The notes: generated by a model not told the origin, from the letters alone. A stretch of DNA of 64,000 nt from Paraflavitalea devenefica (GCF_011759375.1 NZ_JAARML010000001.1:1364001-1428000), one strand, 5' to 3'. Positions 1-8,417 are shown, counted from the first letter of the stretch. Numbers and translations: made by a program.

Positions 1-112
1 GTCAACACCCACTACACTTATAGGCAAAAGCACAAGTATGTAACTTGTTCTTTTTCACACGTATGATTTTTGTAAATTGTCGCTTTAAATTTTCATTACT
101 TTCTTTTAACGC

Positions 113-751
113 ATGTGGCAAGCCATCATCAATGGATTAATGCTGGGGTGTATCCTTGCTTTGTCAGTGGGGCCGGTAATTTTTACGGTGATCAAGCAAA
201 GCCTTAACAACGGACATACCGGTGGGTTCAGTTTCGTGGCAGGGGTGTGGATGAGCGATATTGTACTGGTGGTGATCAGCAATGCCTTTTCTGCGCTGGT
301 AAGTGAGCTGCTGGAGTACAAAGCTATCATCGGCTATATTGGCAGCGCTTTCCTGGTGATCATGGGCATCTTTTATCTTTTTTTTAAAAAGGTAACCTTG
401 CGTACGGATGCTGAGGGGAAAATAGTGCGCTTCCGTAAAAGGGACATGATCAAAATATTTTCCAGCGGCTTCCTGATCAATACCCTTAATCCCAGCGTAT
501 TCATTTTCTGGCTGGGCACGGCTACAGCCCTTGCTACCAAATTCAGTTTTCAGCAAAGGGTCATCATCTTCTCTGTTTGCGTGGCATTGAACATTGCTGC
601 CGATATTTTTAAGGTGCTGCTGGCAGGCAAATTGCGCAAGCGGCTTACCCTGCACAATATTTCTGTTATCAATAAAGTATCGGGCGTAATACTCGTTGGT
701 TTTGGCATGGCGCTCCTGTATGGCACTGTTTTTTTGGCGAAGGAAATGTAA
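113..751 (+). CDS. LysE-family amino-acid exporter
   Basis: A 212-residue, strongly hydrophobic protein with about six predicted membrane segments. The N-terminal stretch GPVIFTVIKQSL (about residues 20-31), followed by a glycine-rich segment and an Asp in a membrane helix, is typical of LysE/RhtB-type translocators. These inner-membrane proteins export amino acids or related small molecules; the substrate cannot be read from the sequence. The length matches the family (about 200-215 aa). It is transcribed alone, with about 100 bp before the next gene. The family call is firm, the substrate unknown. Confidence 0.85.
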   Translation: MWQAIINGLMLGCILALSVGPVIFTVIKQSLNNGHTGGFSFVAGVWMSDIVLVVISNAFSALVSELLEYKAIIGYIGSAFLVIMGIFYLFFKKVTLRTDAEGKIVRFRKRDMIKIFSSGFLINTLNPSVFIFWLGTATALATKFSFQQRVIIFSVCVALNIAADIFKVLLAGKLRKRLTLHNISVINKVSGVILVGFGMALLYGTVFLAKEM

Positions 752-857
752 GGCTGGGGTTGATGGTATAGAACTACGTTCCGGAATGACGCCTAACGTT
801 AGTCTTAACAAAACCTTAGTTCATTTAATTCACTTACCGCTGTAACTTGGTCCTTAC

Positions 858-1448
858 ATGAAAAAAACTATACTCCTTATAACGGTTTTGTTCTGTTCAC
901 TGCTTACTTTTTCCCAGCAATCGGATTTTATTGTACTCAAAAAATGGAACAACCGTACCATTAAAACCTTTTATCCCGGCGCTTTTATATCAGGCCAAAC
1001 CCATAGAGGATTTAACATTAATGGGTTTATTACCGCTATCCGTAATGATTCCATATATATCCGGCAGGAGGAAAGGCAGCTTATGGGTACTGAATTTGGC
1101 GTTGAACTGGACACGCTTGTTTACACCATTGGAATAGATTACCGGGAAATCAGCCGGTTCAATTATACCAAAAAATACAAATGGGGCGGTAAAAGAGGGT
1201 TTGTGCAGGTAGCATTGCCCAAATTAATGATGATCGGAGGCGTTGGATTTATTATACTGGAAACCGTTAATACCATATACCGTAAAGAATCTTTTAATGA
1301 TGATGGTAAGCTGGCAACCCTGGGTATAGCAGCGGGTGTAGCAGTGGCCGGTTATTTATGGGAACACATGCAAGAGAACAGGAACAAAGCCGGCGGGCGG
1401 TTTAAAGTAGTATACGTTAAAGTCAATGAACTGAAGAAAGCGTTCTGA
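858..1448 (+). CDS. Secreted protein of unknown function
   Basis: A 196-residue protein with a clear Sec signal peptide (MKKTILLITVLFCSLLTFSQ, cleavage near residue 20). The mature part starts beta-rich, and one hydrophobic segment lies at about residues 120-140 (roughly LMMIGGVGFIILETVNTIY), followed by a second weaker one (LGIAAGVAVAGYLWEHM). This suggests an envelope protein with a C-terminal membrane hairpin. I do not recognise a family. It sits between a LysE exporter and mtgA on the same strand with its own gap on each side, so it is probably monocistronic. Confidence 0.75.
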   Translation: MKKTILLITVLFCSLLTFSQQSDFIVLKKWNNRTIKTFYPGAFISGQTHRGFNINGFITAIRNDSIYIRQEERQLMGTEFGVELDTLVYTIGIDYREISRFNYTKKYKWGGKRGFVQVALPKLMMIGGVGFIILETVNTIYRKESFNDDGKLATLGIAAGVAVAGYLWEHMQENRNKAGGRFKVVYVKVNELKKAF

Positions 1449-1533
1449 TAACAGTTCCGGCAGGCTTCCCTCATCTGATATTCCCGACTTCCCCGACTTT
1501 CTATTATCTTGCACCCAAGCAATTTAACCCGGC

Positions 1534-2238
1534 ATGGCCATCAAAACCAGGGGATTGGGTCTTCGTATATGGCGAATCCTGAAACGAGTCTTCATCTTCC
1601 TCTTTATTTTCCAATTGTTTTATATTCTCCTGCTCAAGTGGGTGAATCCGCCGGTTACGCTTACACAACTGGGCAGCCTCATCAGTGGGAATGGTCTTAA
1701 ACGGGATTATGTGTCTATCAAAAACATGTCGCCCTATGCACGCCTGGCCGTTATATGCTCTGAAGATCAGTTGTTTCCGGATCACAACGGGTTTGACTGG
1801 AAGCATATCGAAAAGGCAATGAAGAATAATGAAAAGCGGCCTAACCGTATTAAAGGTGCTTCCACTATCAGTCAGCAGGTGGCCAAAAATGTTTTCTTGT
1901 GGCAGGGCCGCAGTTGGTTTCGCAAAGGGCTCGAAGTCTATTTTACTTTCATGATTGAACTGATATGGGGTAAAAAACGCATCCTGGAAATGTATCTCAA
2001 TGTGTCTGAAATGGGGAAAGGAGTTTTTGGAATAGAAGCAGCAGCACAGGCTTATTTTAAGAAGCCCGCCCAAAAACTCACTCGCCAGGAAGCTGCCATG
2101 GTCGCCGCCTCCCTGCCCAATCCCAAAGAATATACAGTAAAACCCGTTTCACGTTATGTAGCCGGAAAATATCCCTGGGTATTGCGGCAAATGAATAACC
2201 TGCAGGACGATGAGGATATTCAAGGACTGATACAGTAA
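1534..2238 (+). CDS. mtgA: Monofunctional peptidoglycan transglycosylase
   Basis: A 234-residue GT51 enzyme that polymerises lipid II into glycan strands in the periplasm without a transpeptidase domain. One N-terminal membrane anchor lies at about residues 18-36. The GT51 signature follows: [13 protein letters not shown] (about residues 75-87) carries the catalytic Glu; [13 protein letters not shown] (about 107-119) is the second conserved block; [14 protein letters not shown] (about 149-162) and a QAYF motif complete the fold. Length equals usual MtgA. It stops 11 bp before the convergent glycosyltransferase gene. Confidence 0.95.
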   Translation: MAIKTRGLGLRIWRILKRVFIFLFIFQLFYILLLKWVNPPVTLTQLGSLISGNGLKRDYVSIKNMSPYARLAVICSEDQLFPDHNGFDWKHIEKAMKNNEKRPNRIKGASTISQQVAKNVFLWQGRSWFRKGLEVYFTFMIELIWGKKRILEMYLNVSEMGKGVFGIEAAAQAYFKKPAQKLTRQEAAMVAASLPNPKEYTVKPVSRYVAGKYPWVLRQMNNLQDDEDIQGLIQ

Positions 2239-2249
2239 CTAACAACCCA

Positions 2250-3941
2250 CTACTCACTCACCTTAACTTTGCTTCCCGTACTGTTCATGGAAGGGATGCC
2301 CGGTATGCAATTGTTGACGGCAAAACGGAATGTATAATTACCGGCAGGAAGATTAACTGGCACCTGGAGGTAGAATGGCTGGCTGGCCTGTTGGATCTGC
2401 CCCACCGTGAAGCCTGTAGGAATGAGGGTAACTTTTCCATTCTCCTCTTTAAAAGCCAGTTGTATGCCTGTAGTATCATACGGCTTTTGCTGAAAAAAAG
2501 AAAGATAGAAAGCGGGCGATTTGATGATGCCCTGTACAGTGAATTGTTTATTTTTCAGTAAGGGTTTGCCTTCACAACGGATATCTACTTTAGAAAAAGA
2601 AAAATAAGGCTCATAAATATGGCTGGCATAATTGATCAATTGAGTAAACCTGTTATTCCTGGTTACACTGTCATAAGAACCCACCACCATTACCCGTTTT
2701 CCGATAAGTGAATCTTCCAGTGGCCAGAAGTTAAAATTGTTTCTCCGGTAGGTAATCGCATTCATGGACAGGGAGGGCGTTTGTGAATAGAACCAATACT
2801 TGGAAGCTTTCTGATAGGAGCCAATGAATACTGCCGGAATGCCCTGCGCACGTTCCTTTATCTCGCCCACCCATATTTTATTTTGATGGAACTCATCTTT
2901 GCGGATCCAGCTTACCCGTGGGATCACCGGGAACATGTAAATGCGCACCAGCAGGATGAGCACCAGGGTAACGGGAAGGCTTTTGTACAACCATTTGCGC
3001 CAGGAGGGCTGTTGCAATACACTTTGATGGCTCAACACTATTAATCCGATGAAAGCCGGAACGGTCCAGTTGGCTTCCACGCGTCCTTTGAAAGTACTGA
3101 TCAGAAAAAAGCCATATATCCCAATGAGTGTATACTTTAATGCCCGTTCAAGGTCTGAGGCAGGTTTATGAATAAAGGCGGCTTTCAGCAATAACCATCC
3201 TATCAGTGGCCCGGCCAATGCCAGTTGACCAACAAGGTACTCAATGGTATACTTGGTATCATAATAAGAAGCGCTTCGCTCAAACAAATGGAACTGAACA
3301 GAAGGAAACCCATGTGTATACTGCCAGTAAAGATGAGGCGCAAATACGAGTAAGGCCACCGCTGTTACAATATAAGTCTGATACCGGGCAAATAATTTAG
3401 GGTTTGATACCAATGTGCATAATACGATCAGTACCCCATGGTACTTGCTGTACATCATGAAAGCAATGCTCAGGCCCAGCCATACGGAATTCAGGATCGT
3501 CACCCGCTCTGTGAAACGCCGGTAGAGCCAGAAAAACAAGGCCACAAAGAATAGGAGCGGAATATCGGGAACAGCAATGATGCCGCCTATCTGTACAACG
3601 GCAATAGAGCAGGCGATTGCATAAAAAAGGTAATCATCTTTTTTAGCCAGCAGTTGCTGTGTTATGAAAATGGTAGCTGTATTCAGCAGCACAATAAAGA
3701 GACGGACACCTAATTCATTGGGGAAGAGCGCATAACCGGCTTTGATCAGCAGCGCCACCAGGGGAGGATGATCAAAATAACCCCAGTCGGGAAAACGGGA
3801 ATAGATCCAATAGTATGCTTCATCATCAAATAACTCTGTGTAAGCTGCCTGTATCAGGTTCAACAGGCACCAGGCAAGATAAAATAGCAGTTTATGATTT
3901 CTCCTGATAAAACTAAGCATATCCAATAAGCGAAGGCGCAA
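2250..3941 (-). CDS. GT39 (ArnT/PMT-like) glycosyltransferase
   Basis: A 563-residue polytopic membrane protein. The first periplasmic loop carries the DDEAYYW motif followed by WGYFDHPPL, the acidic catalytic motif of ArnT/PMT-like glycosyltransferases that use polyprenyl-phosphate sugars as donors. About ten membrane segments follow to roughly residue 350. The C-terminal 200 residues are soluble and beta-rich, as in bacterial PMT_2 proteins. The acceptor (lipid A, protein or glycan) cannot be told. An alternative start at the internal Met 8 (MLSFIRR) is plausible. It is followed on the minus side by mtgA in convergent orientation, and lies 15 bp downstream of the kinase gene, so it may be the last gene of the pnuC transcript. 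Confidence 0.85.
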   Translation of the reverse strand: MRLRLLDMLSFIRRNHKLLFYLAWCLLNLIQAAYTELFDDEAYYWIYSRFPDWGYFDHPPLVALLIKAGYALFPNELGVRLFIVLLNTATIFITQQLLAKKDDYLFYAIACSIAVVQIGGIIAVPDIPLLFFVALFFWLYRRFTERVTILNSVWLGLSIAFMMYSKYHGVLIVLCTLVSNPKLFARYQTYIVTAVALLVFAPHLYWQYTHGFPSVQFHLFERSASYYDTKYTIEYLVGQLALAGPLIGWLLLKAAFIHKPASDLERALKYTLIGIYGFFLISTFKGRVEANWTVPAFIGLIVLSHQSVLQQPSWRKWLYKSLPVTLVLILLVRIYMFPVIPRVSWIRKDEFHQNKIWVGEIKERAQGIPAVFIGSYQKASKYWFYSQTPSLSMNAITYRRNNFNFWPLEDSLIGKRVMVVGSYDSVTRNNRFTQLINYASHIYEPYFSFSKVDIRCEGKPLLKNKQFTVQGIIKSPAFYLSFFQQKPYDTTGIQLAFKEENGKVTLIPTGFTVGQIQQASQPFYLQVPVNLPAGNYTFRFAVNNCIPGIPSMNSTGSKVKVSE

Positions 3942-3956
3942 AGCTACAGCAAGTGA

Positions 3957-4505
3957 TCACTGTTTCAGCATTTCATCCACAGCTTTAACAGCCTTTTGAA
4001 GTCGTTGTTCGTAATTGCCTGAAATATTTGCCCATGGCACGGATTGGTTCACCAGTATATCTTTGTAAATATAATACAGTTCCCGCCGACTTTCGAGATC
4101 GGGATATTCACGGAGTTCGTCTTTCACCCATGGGAGGTCGGTATCACACAATAAATACAGGTGGTATTGTCTTTCCGCGATCTGGTCCAGTATCCAGGGA
4201 TGGCATTTGCCAAAAACATACTCACTCCATACTTTCATTACATACAGGTCTGTATCCACGAACAGTGCAGCATGTTTTTCATGACCCGGATCAAAAGATG
4301 AGATATGCTTTTCTTCTAATGTTACCTGTCCCTGTGCAATAATCAGGAGGTCGTCATAGGTATAGTTAGTACCATTTTTCAGCAGGTATTCCCGTGCATA
4401 CTCCGGCACCCAGGCCGTGGAATAATAACCGGCCAGTTGCTCACACAGGGTGCTTTTGCCTGTTGATTCAGGCCCTATCACTACCACTTTCTTTATCATG
4501 GACAT
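3957..4505 (-). CDS. NadR-type nicotinamide riboside kinase
   Basis: A 182-residue P-loop kinase. Walker A is GPESTGKST (about residues 11-19), followed by WVPEYAREYL, the typical NadR/RNK block that binds the nucleoside, and a VDTDLYVMKVWSEYVFG segment with the acidic Walker B region. The family phosphorylates nicotinamide riboside to NMN. Unlike E. coli NadR there is no HTH or adenylyltransferase domain, so this is a stand-alone kinase. It lies 23 bp downstream of pnuC on the same strand, which supports import-plus-phosphorylation of nicotinamide riboside. Confidence 0.85.
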   Translation of the reverse strand: MSMIKKVVVIGPESTGKSTLCEQLAGYYSTAWVPEYAREYLLKNGTNYTYDDLLIIAQGQVTLEEKHISSFDPGHEKHAALFVDTDLYVMKVWSEYVFGKCHPWILDQIAERQYHLYLLCDTDLPWVKDELREYPDLESRRELYYIYKDILVNQSVPWANISGNYEQRLQKAVKAVDEMLKQ

Positions 4506-4528
4506 CAGGATTCAAATATACAGCGGAA

Positions 4529-5185
4529 TCACGGAGCAGGGATATGCTTTGCCTGCCGGGCCCGTTTGTTCCATTCGGCCCATCCAAAACCTGCCATCAG
4601 GAGCAGGATAAAATAAAAAACACTGGTAAATACATACCCTTTTATAAAATACAGGGGAATGGAAGCAATGTTGGTAGCGATCCACCAGTACCAGCTCTCT
4701 ACTTTTTTCTTTGCCATCAGCCACATACCTGTATAGGCCGTGGCAGAGGCAAAAGCATCTGCCCAGGGAATGATCTCCGGCGAGAAAATGCTCTTCAGCC
4801 AGGTCAGTGCACTGAAAATACCTATATAGCATACCCCGAAGAACAGGAAATGCTGGCCCCATTCTTTTCGGATGGCATGTTGTATAACCACCACATGGTG
4901 CTGTGCAGCATCTTTTTTGGTCCAGAGAATCCAGCCATAAATGCTCATTATCGTATAGTAAACATTTACGCTGGCCTCACCCGGTAAATGGCCCATCAGG
5001 CTCAGGTAGGTATAGATGATGGTGCTGATCAATCCTATGGGATATACCAAAATATGCTCAATGCGGGAAAACCACACGCTTGCAATGCCTGTGAATACGG
5101 CAATGTATTCAAGGACAGTGGTGTGGCGCATACCATACAGAAACTGCTGATAGATTTCGGATAAACTCATGGCGACGGGCTGCAA
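4529..5185 (-). CDS. pnuC: Nicotinamide riboside transporter PnuC
   Basis: A 218-residue protein with about seven membrane segments. The segments EYIAVFTGIASVWFS (about residues 23-37) and NVYYTIMSIYGWILW (about 73-87, the conserved YYxxxxxYGWxxW block) identify the PnuC family, facilitators for vitamin-B-like nucleosides. The adjacent nicotinamide riboside kinase argues that the substrate is nicotinamide riboside rather than thiamine. I saw no thiamine or NAD riboswitch in the 60 bp between it and the upstream SRPBCC gene. Confidence 0.9.
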   Translation of the reverse strand: MQPVAMSLSEIYQQFLYGMRHTTVLEYIAVFTGIASVWFSRIEHILVYPIGLISTIIYTYLSLMGHLPGEASVNVYYTIMSIYGWILWTKKDAAQHHVVVIQHAIRKEWGQHFLFFGVCYIGIFSALTWLKSIFSPEIIPWADAFASATAYTGMWLMAKKKVESWYWWIATNIASIPLYFIKGYVFTSVFYFILLLMAGFGWAEWNKRARQAKHIPAP

Positions 5186-5244
5186 GATAGCCCATTGTGC
5201 GCATGCATGCAGCAGTGTACTGCCATCATGTATGCCAGGGGAAA

Positions 5245-5772
5245 TCAGGCACCTTCACACAGCTTTTTGAGGTTGCGGAGCCCTTCTTCAAACTGTTTGT
5301 TGAGGGTTTTATTTAAAACCGGCCCCATGAGCCTGACCATCGGGTAGGGCAGGTCGCCATTATTTTGCCAGGTTACCTTTGTTTCTCCATTGCCCCATTC
5401 TTCAAACATCCAGTTATCATTGGCAAAGCTTTTCCAGGGGCGTATAAATTCCAGGTCGAAGTGAACATGCTTGTGATCAATAGCGCGTAGTACAAGGCGC
5501 CCTTCACCGATTTTTTTACCATTCCACCAGTACTCATGGCCCGGTGTATGTGGCGTGCCTTTGATCTCCATTTTACTGCCGGGTTCCGTCATTTGCCAGG
5601 GATTCCAGCGGGCATAATAATTAAGGTCTGCCACCCTGCTCATCACCTCACGCACCGGTTTTAAAATGACTATTGATTTCTCAATATTGTATTTGGCAGG
5701 CAGGAAAAGCGCTATCACCAGTAAGGCTACGATGATGCCAATGATGCAATAAATGATGTACAATGCCAGCAT
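5245..5772 (-). CDS. Membrane-anchored SRPBCC (polyketide-cyclase-like) protein
   Basis: From the internal Met at 5772 the protein is 175 residues: a single N-terminal membrane helix (LYIIYCIIGIIVALLVIALF) and then a START/SRPBCC lipid-binding-type domain with the recognisable ARWNPWQ and HEYWWNGKKIG blocks. An in-frame upstream Met at 5820 would add 16 residues with no obvious signal function, so I prefer the later start. Such proteins bind hydrophobic ligands or act in stress responses; the ligand is unknown. It precedes pnuC by 59 bp on the same strand and may share its transcript. Confidence 0.75.
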   Translation of the reverse strand: MLALYIIYCIIGIIVALLVIALFLPAKYNIEKSIVILKPVREVMSRVADLNYYARWNPWQMTEPGSKMEIKGTPHTPGHEYWWNGKKIGEGRLVLRAIDHKHVHFDLEFIRPWKSFANDNWMFEEWGNGETKVTWQNNGDLPYPMVRLMGPVLNKTLNKQFEEGLRNLKKLCEGA

Positions 5773-6136
5773 AAGCAAGCAGTTTACCTGTAATTTACTG
5801 CAACCCGGCAATAAAGTCAAGCCGCAGGCATAAATAGTTGCTGTCCGGAATAGTTATAGTGGAAAGGAAAGAAAGTGGAAAAAGTGCGCTAAACCAGCGA
5901 ATATATAACTACCTGTAATAAACGAAATGAAGGAGAAATAGGGGGCGGAGACTTCATTAAAAAGCCTCCCTCCGCTTAATACGGGGAGAGGCCGGCGATA
6001 GTGCACGGAAAAAAACAGACCGTTGCTTGTATATACAGTACCTGATCAATAACTGACACTATGGCTATATACGGATAAAACCAACGGTTGGATTGTGCCG
6101 GAGGGCCGCCAGCCCCAAGAAACCTCCTGAAAGCAC
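5773..6136. other. Intergenic region with one orphan hairpin
   Basis: About 360 bp without a credible gene. The short open frames here lack family features. The only structure I see is a GC-rich hairpin at 5964-5992 (stem GCCTCCCTCC against GGGGAGAGGC, 9-nt loop) followed on the minus strand by five T, which is a terminator-like signal not attached to an obvious upstream gene. Confidence 0.5.
5959..5992 (-). terminator. Orphan terminator-like hairpin
   Basis: Stem 5964-5973 with 5983-5992 (one A-C mismatch, one wobble), loop GCTTAATAC on the plus strand, and TTTTT on the minus strand. It lies upstream of the SRPBCC gene and about 145 bp beyond the NifU terminator, so it ends either read-through or an unannotated short minus-strand transcript. 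Confidence 0.45.
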
Positions 6137-6166
6137 AAAACCTTCCCTTTGGGAGGGGAAGGTTTT
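6137..6166 (-). terminator. Terminator after the NifU-like gene
   Basis: Perfect 11-bp stem AAAACCTTCCC (6137-6147) with GGGAAGGTTTT (6156-6166) and an 8-nt loop, ending in TTTT on the minus strand 22 bp after the NifU stop codon. Confidence 0.7.
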
Positions 6167-6188
6167 GATATCAATAGTTTATCCGGTC

Positions 6189-6785
6189 TTATTCTGCTTC
6201 TGCCACCACTTCTTTCACCTCGGGTATCATGCGCTTCATCATCCCTTCAATGCCCGCTTTCAGCGTGATCATGGATGATGGGCAGCCGCTGCAGGAACCC
6301 TGCAACATAAGGTTTACCACGCCGGCATCATAGCTTTTGAACTGGATAGCGCCGCCATCCATTTCTACCGCTGGTTTCACGTAATTTTCCAGTAATTCCT
6401 TGATGCGTTTTACCACATCGTCATCGTCGGCCGATACAGTATTGCTGCTCTGTGGTACGATAACGGCCACTTCTTCCTCATTGATCACCACCTTGCTTTC
6501 TTCGAGGTATTCTTTCAGGAACTGGCGGATGGTAGGGATTACGTCCGTCCATTCTGTTTCGGCTGTTTTGGTCAGCGTCACAAAATTGCTTGCGATGAAT
6601 ACGGCCCTGATGAAAGGAAAACCGAACAACTCTGTAGCCAGGGGTGAAGGTTTCGCGCTCTCCACGTCCGGAAAATCAATGCTTTTGCCCGGATACAATA
6701 GTTTGTTGGCCACAAACTTCATAGTTTCCGGATTGGGTGTCATTTCTGTATAGATACTGATGACCGGACTGCCTGTTTTAATCAT
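6189..6785 (-). CDS. NifU/Nfu-type Fe-S cluster carrier
   Basis: With the start at 6785 the protein has 198 residues. An Nfu N-terminal domain (ISIYTEMTPNPETMKFVANK, about residues 8-27) is followed by a linker and the C-terminal NifU domain with GSCSGCPSS, the CxxC pair that holds a [4Fe-4S] cluster for delivery to apoproteins in the cytosol. The domain order is that of Nfu1. A longer frame reaching 6857 would add 24 residues outside the domain; a promoter -7 element at 6807-6814 on the minus strand (TATTTTTG) lies inside that extension, which favours 6785. Confidence 0.9.
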   Translation of the reverse strand: MIKTGSPVISIYTEMTPNPETMKFVANKLLYPGKSIDFPDVESAKPSPLATELFGFPFIRAVFIASNFVTLTKTAETEWTDVIPTIRQFLKEYLEESKVVINEEEVAVIVPQSSNTVSADDDDVVKRIKELLENYVKPAVEMDGGAIQFKSYDAGVVNLMLQGSCSGCPSSMITLKAGIEGMMKRMIPEVKEVVAEAE

Positions 6786-6844
6786 AATTCCCAGTATTTT
6801 ATAGTACAAAAATAACAAACACCAGCAAGGAATTGTTCTTTTTT

Positions 6845-7237
6845 TTAGTGATCGCAATCATCTGCATGGGCATGGTCATGTACCCGGCAGGCGCGATAGT
6901 TGATCACGTGGGCCGATACAATGAAAAGTACGGCAAAAGGAAGCAGCCAGAACTGGTAGTCGTGCCATATTTGCTTGGCAATCAGTAAAATGATGCCGAT
7001 AGAAAACACAATGGCCGGTATAAAACTATGGTGATGTTTCCGGTACCCGTGCCAAAAGGAGTACATACCAATCACAAAGGCCAACAGAATCATTCCATAT
7101 TCCAGGGTCACATTCTCAATGATATTGATGCCAAATACCGGCAGGCTCGTTAATAAAAGGGGGAGAATGGCACAATGAATGGCGCAGGCCACCGAAGTAG
7201 CAATTCCAAAGGCATCCCAGTTAAACCTGAAATTCAT
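6845..7237 (-). CDS. MerC-domain membrane protein
   Basis: A 130-residue four-helix membrane protein. The first helix contains SVACAIHCAILPLLL, the Cys/His pair typical of MerC domains that bind and move metal ions. The C-terminus is rich in His, Cys and Asp (RACRVHDHAHADDCDH), a likely metal-binding tail. MerC was named for mercury uptake; in Bacteroidota the domain is often linked to Fur/Zur-type regulators, so the metal here may be zinc or copper rather than mercury. It diverges from the SCO/Fur genes across a shared palindromic operator and appears leaderless. Confidence 0.85.
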   Translation of the reverse strand: MNFRFNWDAFGIATSVACAIHCAILPLLLTSLPVFGINIIENVTLEYGMILLAFVIGMYSFWHGYRKHHHSFIPAIVFSIGIILLIAKQIWHDYQFWLLPFAVLFIVSAHVINYRACRVHDHAHADDCDH

Positions 7238-7241
7238 GGCG

Positions 7242-7271
7242 CGAAGATAAGGGAAATTATTTCATATGCAA
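7242..7271 (-). promoter_or_regulatory. Promoter of the MerC-domain gene
   Basis: On the minus strand, TTG (7271-7269), a 19-bp spacer and TATCTTCG (7249-7242), one base off TAnnTTTG. The start codon at 7237 follows the -7 element by four bases, so the transcript is probably leaderless. The -33 TTG lies inside the palindrome at 7259-7289. Confidence 0.6.
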
Positions 7272-7289
7272 CTCAGTTGCAAACGAAAT
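7259..7289. promoter_or_regulatory. 31-bp palindromic operator, probable Fur/Zur-family box
   Basis: Centred on C7274: perfect inner arms TGCAACT (7267-7273) and AGTTGCA (7275-7281), then three unpaired bases each side, then outer arms ATTTC (7259-7263) and GAAAT (7285-7289). It sits between the divergent MerC and SCO genes and covers the -33 region of both. The Fur-family regulator encoded two genes away is the obvious candidate ligand. Assignment to that regulator is inference. Confidence 0.7.
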
Positions 7290-7304
7290 GTTTTTACAGT
7301 TTCC

Positions 7305-7312
7305 TAACTTTG
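7305..7312 (+). promoter_or_regulatory. -7 element of the SCO gene
   Basis: TAACTTTG matches TAnnTTTG exactly and ends five bases before the ATG at 7318, implying a leaderless or nearly leaderless mRNA. The expected -33 position falls within the operator at 7259-7289; no clear TTG is present at the usual spacing. Confidence 0.55.
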
Positions 7313-7317
7313 CAGCT

Positions 7318-7968
7318 ATGAACAGGAAATTGTTGTTTTATATCGGCTTTTTCGTTTTACTCGTTGTTGGTTTTTATGTAGTGCTTACCCGCGTAATTCC
7401 CGGCTATGGCAAGGTAAAGCTCCCCGTTTTGAGTTATGTGCTTCCTTTTCAATTTGTTAACCAGGATGGCAAAACTGTTTCCGAACGTGATCTGGAGGGG
7501 AAGGTGTATGTGGCAGAGTACTTTTTTACTACCTGTAAGAGCATCTGCCCCATTATGAATACCAACCTCAAACCCATCCATGAGGCCTTCCGTAATGAGC
7601 CCCGTTTTGTGATCGTTTCCCATACCTGTGATCCCGAAACGGACAGCAGCGCCCGCCTTAAGGTGTATGCCGATTCCATCAAAGCCGATACCCGGCAATG
7701 GTGGTTTTTGACAGGCCGGAAAGACAGCTTATACAGCACTGCCCGTAACAGTTATTTGCTTGATGACCCGAAGAATAACCTGCAAAGCATAGAGGACCAA
7801 TTCCTGCATACCCAGTTCTTTGCCCTTATTGATAAAAGTGGCCAGGTGCGGAAAATTTATGACGGATTAAAGAAAGACGAGCTTAAAGAACTGGAAAAGG
7901 ATATCAGGGGATTGTTGGATGAACCGGTTGCTCAAAAACGATTTAGTAATAACCTTTTTGGAAATTAA
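7318..7968 (+). CDS. SCO1/SenC-family protein
   Basis: A 216-residue, membrane-anchored thioredoxin-fold protein. One N-terminal helix (LLFYIGFFVLLVVGFYVVL) is followed by the SCO signature TCKSICPIMN with Cys 73 and Cys 77, and the distal copper ligand His 164 (FLHTQFF). SCO proteins chaperone copper to the CuA site of cytochrome oxidase or act as thiol reductases outside the cytoplasmic membrane. An ATG at 7288 is in frame but lies inside the operator and before the -7 element, so 7318 is preferred. It is followed by the Fur-family gene after 29 bp, likely one operon. Confidence 0.9.
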   Translation: MNRKLLFYIGFFVLLVVGFYVVLTRVIPGYGKVKLPVLSYVLPFQFVNQDGKTVSERDLEGKVYVAEYFFTTCKSICPIMNTNLKPIHEAFRNEPRFVIVSHTCDPETDSSARLKVYADSIKADTRQWWFLTGRKDSLYSTARNSYLLDDPKNNLQSIEDQFLHTQFFALIDKSGQVRKIYDGLKKDELKELEKDIRGLLDEPVAQKRFSNNLFGN

Positions 7969-7997
7969 GCTTTACTGGAAAACTAAAACAACATACC

Positions 7998-8417
7998 ATG
8001 GATTCACAGATTGATCATATCTTAAAGCGTAGTCAGCTAAGCGTCACCGGTAGCCGCAAAAAGATACTGGAGTTATTTTTGGCAACAAACGGTGGTGCGC
8101 TTGCTCATGGTGATATTGAAAAAAGGACCGGTGAAAAATTTGACCGTGTAACGGTGTACCGTACCCTGCAAACGTTCCTTGAAAAAGGGATCATTCACAG
8201 TATTCCGACCGCGGACAATTCTGTGCGTTATGCCATGTGTAAAGACACTTGCGCCGGCGGACATCACCATGACAATCACGTACATTTTGTATGCAGCGTT
8301 TGCGGAAATACTACCTGCCTGGACGATGTAATGGTTCCTGAAGTAAAATTACCTAAGGGATTTCAGCCGGAGCAATGGCAGATGGTGGTAACGGGTGTGT
8401 GTAAGGACTGCCAATAG
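7998..8417 (+). CDS. Fur-family metal-dependent repressor
   Basis: A 139-residue Fur-superfamily protein: N-terminal winged helix (residues about 10-85, with DRVTVYRTLQTFLEKGII as recognition region), then the metal-binding dimerisation domain with HHHDNHVHFVCSVCGNTTC and a C-terminal CKDC. The two CxxC pairs form the structural zinc site; the His cluster forms regulatory sites. Metal identity (Fe, Zn or other) is not decided by sequence alone; association with MerC and SCO makes a Zur-like or copper-linked role plausible. Probably controls its own operon through the palindrome at 7259-7289. Confidence 0.9.
   Translation: MDSQIDHILKRSQLSVTGSRKKILELFLATNGGALAHGDIEKRTGEKFDRVTVYRTLQTFLEKGIIHSIPTADNSVRYAMCKDTCAGGHHHDNHVHFVCSVCGNTTCLDDVMVPEVKLPKGFQPEQWQMVVTGVCKDCQ

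Noticed and set aside
5186..5244. Riboswitch (TPP or NAD) before pnuC
   Set aside because: The gap is only 59 bp and shows none of the conserved riboswitch elements.
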